Source: Prunus persica (lineage: Eukaryota > Streptophyta > Magnoliopsida > Rosales > Rosaceae). Taken from it: DNA of 64,000 nucleotides. Made by a program: the position numbers and the translations under genes. Positions 60,753 through 64,000 of this stretch are shown here, in pieces. The notes below the pieces were generated by a model. That model saw nothing but the letters and a program-made list of their open reading frames with translations. It was not told the DNA's origin and did no database searches. Numbering within the stretch: position 1 is the first letter of the stretch; every line of letters starts with the position of its first letter. Location of the stretch: contig NC_034010.1 in NCBI RefSeq assembly GCF_000346465.2, forward strand, positions 22,114,981 through 22,178,980, given 5' to 3'.

Positions 60753-62053
60753 ATGTCATGGTCACGGAGGCTTATGGATATTGAATATATGCGGATATGC
60801 CCTTATATATTATATTTTTGCTTTCCCTTTGATGTTTTTATTATTTTATACAAGTTGCATATTTAGCTTACGGAGGATTATGATTTGGCTGCTGCTACAC
60901 ATTGGGCAGTTGGCAGGTCCAATCTGAATGAAAATGAATATGATGGTTGTCATTGCAAGTTCCAACAGTTTCCTATATGGGGGGAATAGATCATTTTAGC
61001 ACTTGACATATAAATGTTCTTCAATTTTTACGCTACATGGACGTGTATACAAAAATGGATTACTTACCCGCAACGGTTTCATATTTGTTCCGGTCTCTCT
61101 CATATGATAAGAGAGATAGAAACTGAGGATATGAAATGAAATCAAGAAATGCAAGTTTTTATCATGTTGATGATGGGGCTAATAGTGTTATAACAAAACC
61201 TTGGTTTGTGGGATAGGTGATACAAGAACGCATTCACCTGCTAACTACAAATGCATGATCTTGTTTTCAATAAAATGCAATTGATTTTCTGTATACAACT
61301 CCTCCCCATATTTACCTGTTTAGGTGTTGATCATGCGAATGTGCATACAAGAACTTCTCTTTAATGACATATGAGATCAAAATACGTGCATCTATCTACA
61401 GGACAATAGGAAATTATATCATTACTTCATCAACAGCATGCCCACTGCTTGCTCGCACTGAATTTTATTCAAAAGAATGGAGGAGTGAGAAAAAGAAAAA
61501 ACATTACAATTCAAAACAAGTGAAGAAACAGTGCACTATCTACAAAAACATCCATATTATGAACTTCCCAACGAACTCCAAAGACAGCAAAACTTTCTAC
61601 AACATATGAAAAAATAGACAAATACATACATCTTCATCAAAGTAGAATCGAACCTCATACGACAAGTCATGTTATTTTACCTACAGCTCCATCAGATCTT
61701 CAAAGTTTATTGCATTTTCCTGTCTCTGAAGGCTGAACTGTTTCAAAAGGACCGAGGCAAATCCGCACTGTGACGGTGTCTATGTTTCATTCAAACAACA
61801 TTTCAGTGGTCCAGTAACCAGCCTTGGGAGTGAAATGAAGAACTTTGGCATCCTTTGAAAAAGCTTTATGTAAACATAAAACTATTAAACAGAAACAACT
61901 GTACAAAACTTCCAATCCAACTACAAAATCTCGTGCTCAACAGATTTATGTTACCGATTTTATGCCGTTCTCACTTCCTCTTCCACAATCTTTAAATATT
62001 TCATTATTCCTGTTTCCCCTTGATTTCACCAAAGGCATTCCCAATTATCCACT
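60753..62053. other. 3' flank and 3' UTR of the At1g01500-like gene
   Basis: The first 600 bp are spacer that would have adjoined the AN promoter before the PIF-type insertion. The later part should hold the 3' UTR. No coding exon or element is recognised. Confidence 0.5.
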
Positions 62054-64000
62054 TCAGAGAAACCTCCTCCTGAAATTACTGGTAGTCGCTTGATAGGAAC
62101 GCATGAGCAGTCCAACACCAATCCCTATCCCAAGGCACATCCCGAGGCCAATTCCAACACCAACTCTAACACCAGCATTAAACCATGTGAGTTGGCCATC
62201 TTCACCAGTGTACATGTCATCAGAGTAGAAATGATGTCCAATTTTCCCTTCTGACTCATACTCATCGATTTCAGGTTCTGTGATCTGCACAGGCCCACCC
62301 AATCAAGGACTCTAAGTCAGTGAAAAGTTAAAACAACAGAAGATAATTCTGCTTCTTTCCTCCAGTTCAACGGCTGGGTTACCAAAGTGATAATGAAGGC
62401 AGGAAAATTAAGTATGAAAACAAGCTTCAAATACCAACATTTTTAGGAAAGCCCCCCTAAACGAGCATATCTTTTGATCAATGCATTGCACAAATGAAGC
62501 TAACTAGTTAATAAGCAAGCCACCAATGCACTATAAGTTTTATATGTATATGTCCACCAAAAAATAAAAAGAAGAATGAAAAAGCAAAGGGCCCTAGGCT
62601 TGTCAATGAACTTAGAAAGCCCTGAATTGATCTAGTTTGCGGAACTTTTCCATTGCAGCAGTGGTTATTGCATTTGTTGAAGAAGCAAATCCCAACATTG
62701 AACGGAATCCAAAAAACAACAAACATTTCCTTCCCAACAGAGACCTCAACAACTAAAATAAATAATAAATAAACAAAATTAGGCAATCCCTTCTCCTTTC
62801 CCTATAAAACCACAGAATGGATGGTTTTCTATGTATTATAAATCATTTCTTAGATATAAACCTACAGGTTTTGAAAGAGTAGTGGATCAAATATTGGAGC
62901 AATAAATTAAACTTATGATCCACAGCATCAGTCCCTCGTTGAAAGAGTGGGTTGCACTATCATTGCACTTAATAGAAAATTAATAAGTAATTTTTTTACA
63001 AAAACAAGGATTCATGGAGTATCTTATAGAACTGCAAAATATTATAATTTCAACCAAAGGCATAGTTGAACACAGGGTCTTAGGCTACAAAGTGACTCTT
63101 ACACATAATTCCATACTGGCAAACACATATACCCATATAAAACAACCAAATGCAGGAAAGCCCCAAATAATTGTGCGTCCATAGCCACAAAAATTTACAT
63201 GAATTTCATCAGAGATACAAACTCTTTACTACTACAAGGCCAAATCCTCACAAAATTGCAATGTGACTATGAACAATTATCAAAACCATGTTCAATTAAA
63301 AAATAGCCAACACTAAGCAAAATCAATGACAACGTTTCAATACCTGAACTTTCCGATGGCGAACCAACCCATTACAGCTCTTGCCGTGCTCCTTCCCAAC
63401 CTCCTCATCCTCTGGAATCGCATCCAGCATGGCGTGACGGGTGCCCTTCCGCCTCGGGCTAATCTGTATCGTCTTTGTCAAGATGACCGGCACGCCGGAG
63501 CAACATCCGGCGATATAAACCTCGATGGACGGCGACGATAGTCCGAGTTTTGGCCGAAAAAACGCGGAAGAACCCGAATTGATCGACGCAGCCATATAAC
63601 AATCCATACTCCAACCCGTTTTCGAATCATTCTTCAATCCCCCGGCATTTCCATTGAGCCAAACACCCTCCATTCGCTCCAGAGACCCACACAGAACCAT
63701 GTCATTGTTCTCATACACCTCGAATTCGACAGGGCCGGTGACCCGAACGCTGTCGGTGCTCACATACGTGACCTCCGACGATTCCTTGTCAACCCGATCG
63801 CGCCGGAGCGTGAGCGAGGCCGAGTCCGAAGCCGGAACTTTGGCCCCGTTGATTTCAAGCGATACGCCAATTTCTCGGCGGAGGTGCCGGAGAGTGAGGT
63901 GATCGGGCACACTATCGATCACGCACGGCGCGACCCGGACGTAGAACAATCGGATTTCGAACCAGGCGGAGTGGGCCAAGGACGGCCCGTTTAGAACCTG
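62054..64000 (-). CDS. At1g01500-like membrane-anchored protein, 5' end outside the window
   Basis: Exons (-): 64000-63344 (open at the edge) and 62284-62054, 296 codons to TGA. Seen: WFEIRLFYVRVAPCVIDSVP, LTLRRDRVDKESSEVTYVST, SVRVTGPVEFEVYENNDMVL, FFRPKLGLSSPSIEVYIAGC, CSGVPVILTKTIQISPRRKG, and AIPEDEEVGKE. The C-terminal membrane-like glycine zipper is VGVGIGLGMCLGIGIGVGLL, followed by MRSYQATTSNFRRRFL. The frame is open to base 64000 without an ATG, so the true start lies outside. Arabidopsis At1g01500 has been labelled an erythronate-4-phosphate dehydrogenase family protein, but I see no dehydrogenase motif, and that name may have leaked from its dehydrogenase-like neighbour AN. Function unknown. 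It lies on the same strand as AN and upstream of it, separated by two transposons. Confidence 0.88.

Noticed and set aside
63323..63979. Start codon for the At1g01500-like gene at 63979
   Set aside because: The codon there is TTG and the frame stays open to the window edge; plant nuclear genes start at ATG, so the 5' end is outside.

Overview
This is a nuclear window from a eudicot plant. The genes are rich in spliceosomal introns with GT..AG borders, the intergenic DNA is AT-rich, and the intergenic and intronic space holds LTR, non-LTR, SINE, MITE and PIF/Harbinger-like elements. The protein families and the repeat types suggest a woody rosid, perhaps Rosaceae; that assignment is an inference. 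Ten host genes can be supported, seven with complete exon chains that I joined by eye and checked for an intact reading frame.

Layout. 1-1306 (-): first exon of a receptor-like kinase that continues off the left edge. 4416-10141 (-): STE24 CAAX protease, 14 exons, with a SINE in intron 8. 11488-12656 (-): DUF2358 protein. 13438-16569 (-): LCBK2-type long-chain-base/diacylglycerol kinase. 17195-18848 (-): plastid ribosomal protein L5. 20820-28206: a 7.4-kb non-autonomous copia-type LTR element. 30226-36244 (+): CBE1-type eIF4E-binding protein, with a MITE in intron 8. 37108-38063: a non-LTR retroelement with a 17-bp target duplication. 38141-39670 (+): kelch-like protein. 41579-42032: MITE-like element. 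42735-46562 (-): REVEILLE-type MYB. 49144-53380 (-): ANGUSTIFOLIA. 53697-60749: two back-to-back 3.5-kb PIF/Harbinger-like elements. 62054-64000 (-): At1g01500-like protein, with its 5' end beyond the right edge.

The genes are housekeeping or developmental loci and do not form an operon-like pathway. What ties them together is conserved order. From memory, RLK-STE24-RPL5-CBE1-RVE matches Arabidopsis At4g01330-01320-01310-01290-01280, and RLK-RVE-AN-At1g01500 matches At1g01540-01520-01510-01500. The window therefore looks like an unfractionated version of two Arabidopsis segments, enlarged by transposons.

The most unusual region is the LTR element. It has no recognisable gag-pol. It carries a 183-aa coiled-coil ORF antisense to the element, a captured EXO70 5' fragment, four copies of the usually single copia 3'-end motif, and an array of ten stem-loops whose stems vary in step while nine of the ten loops are exactly 14 nt.
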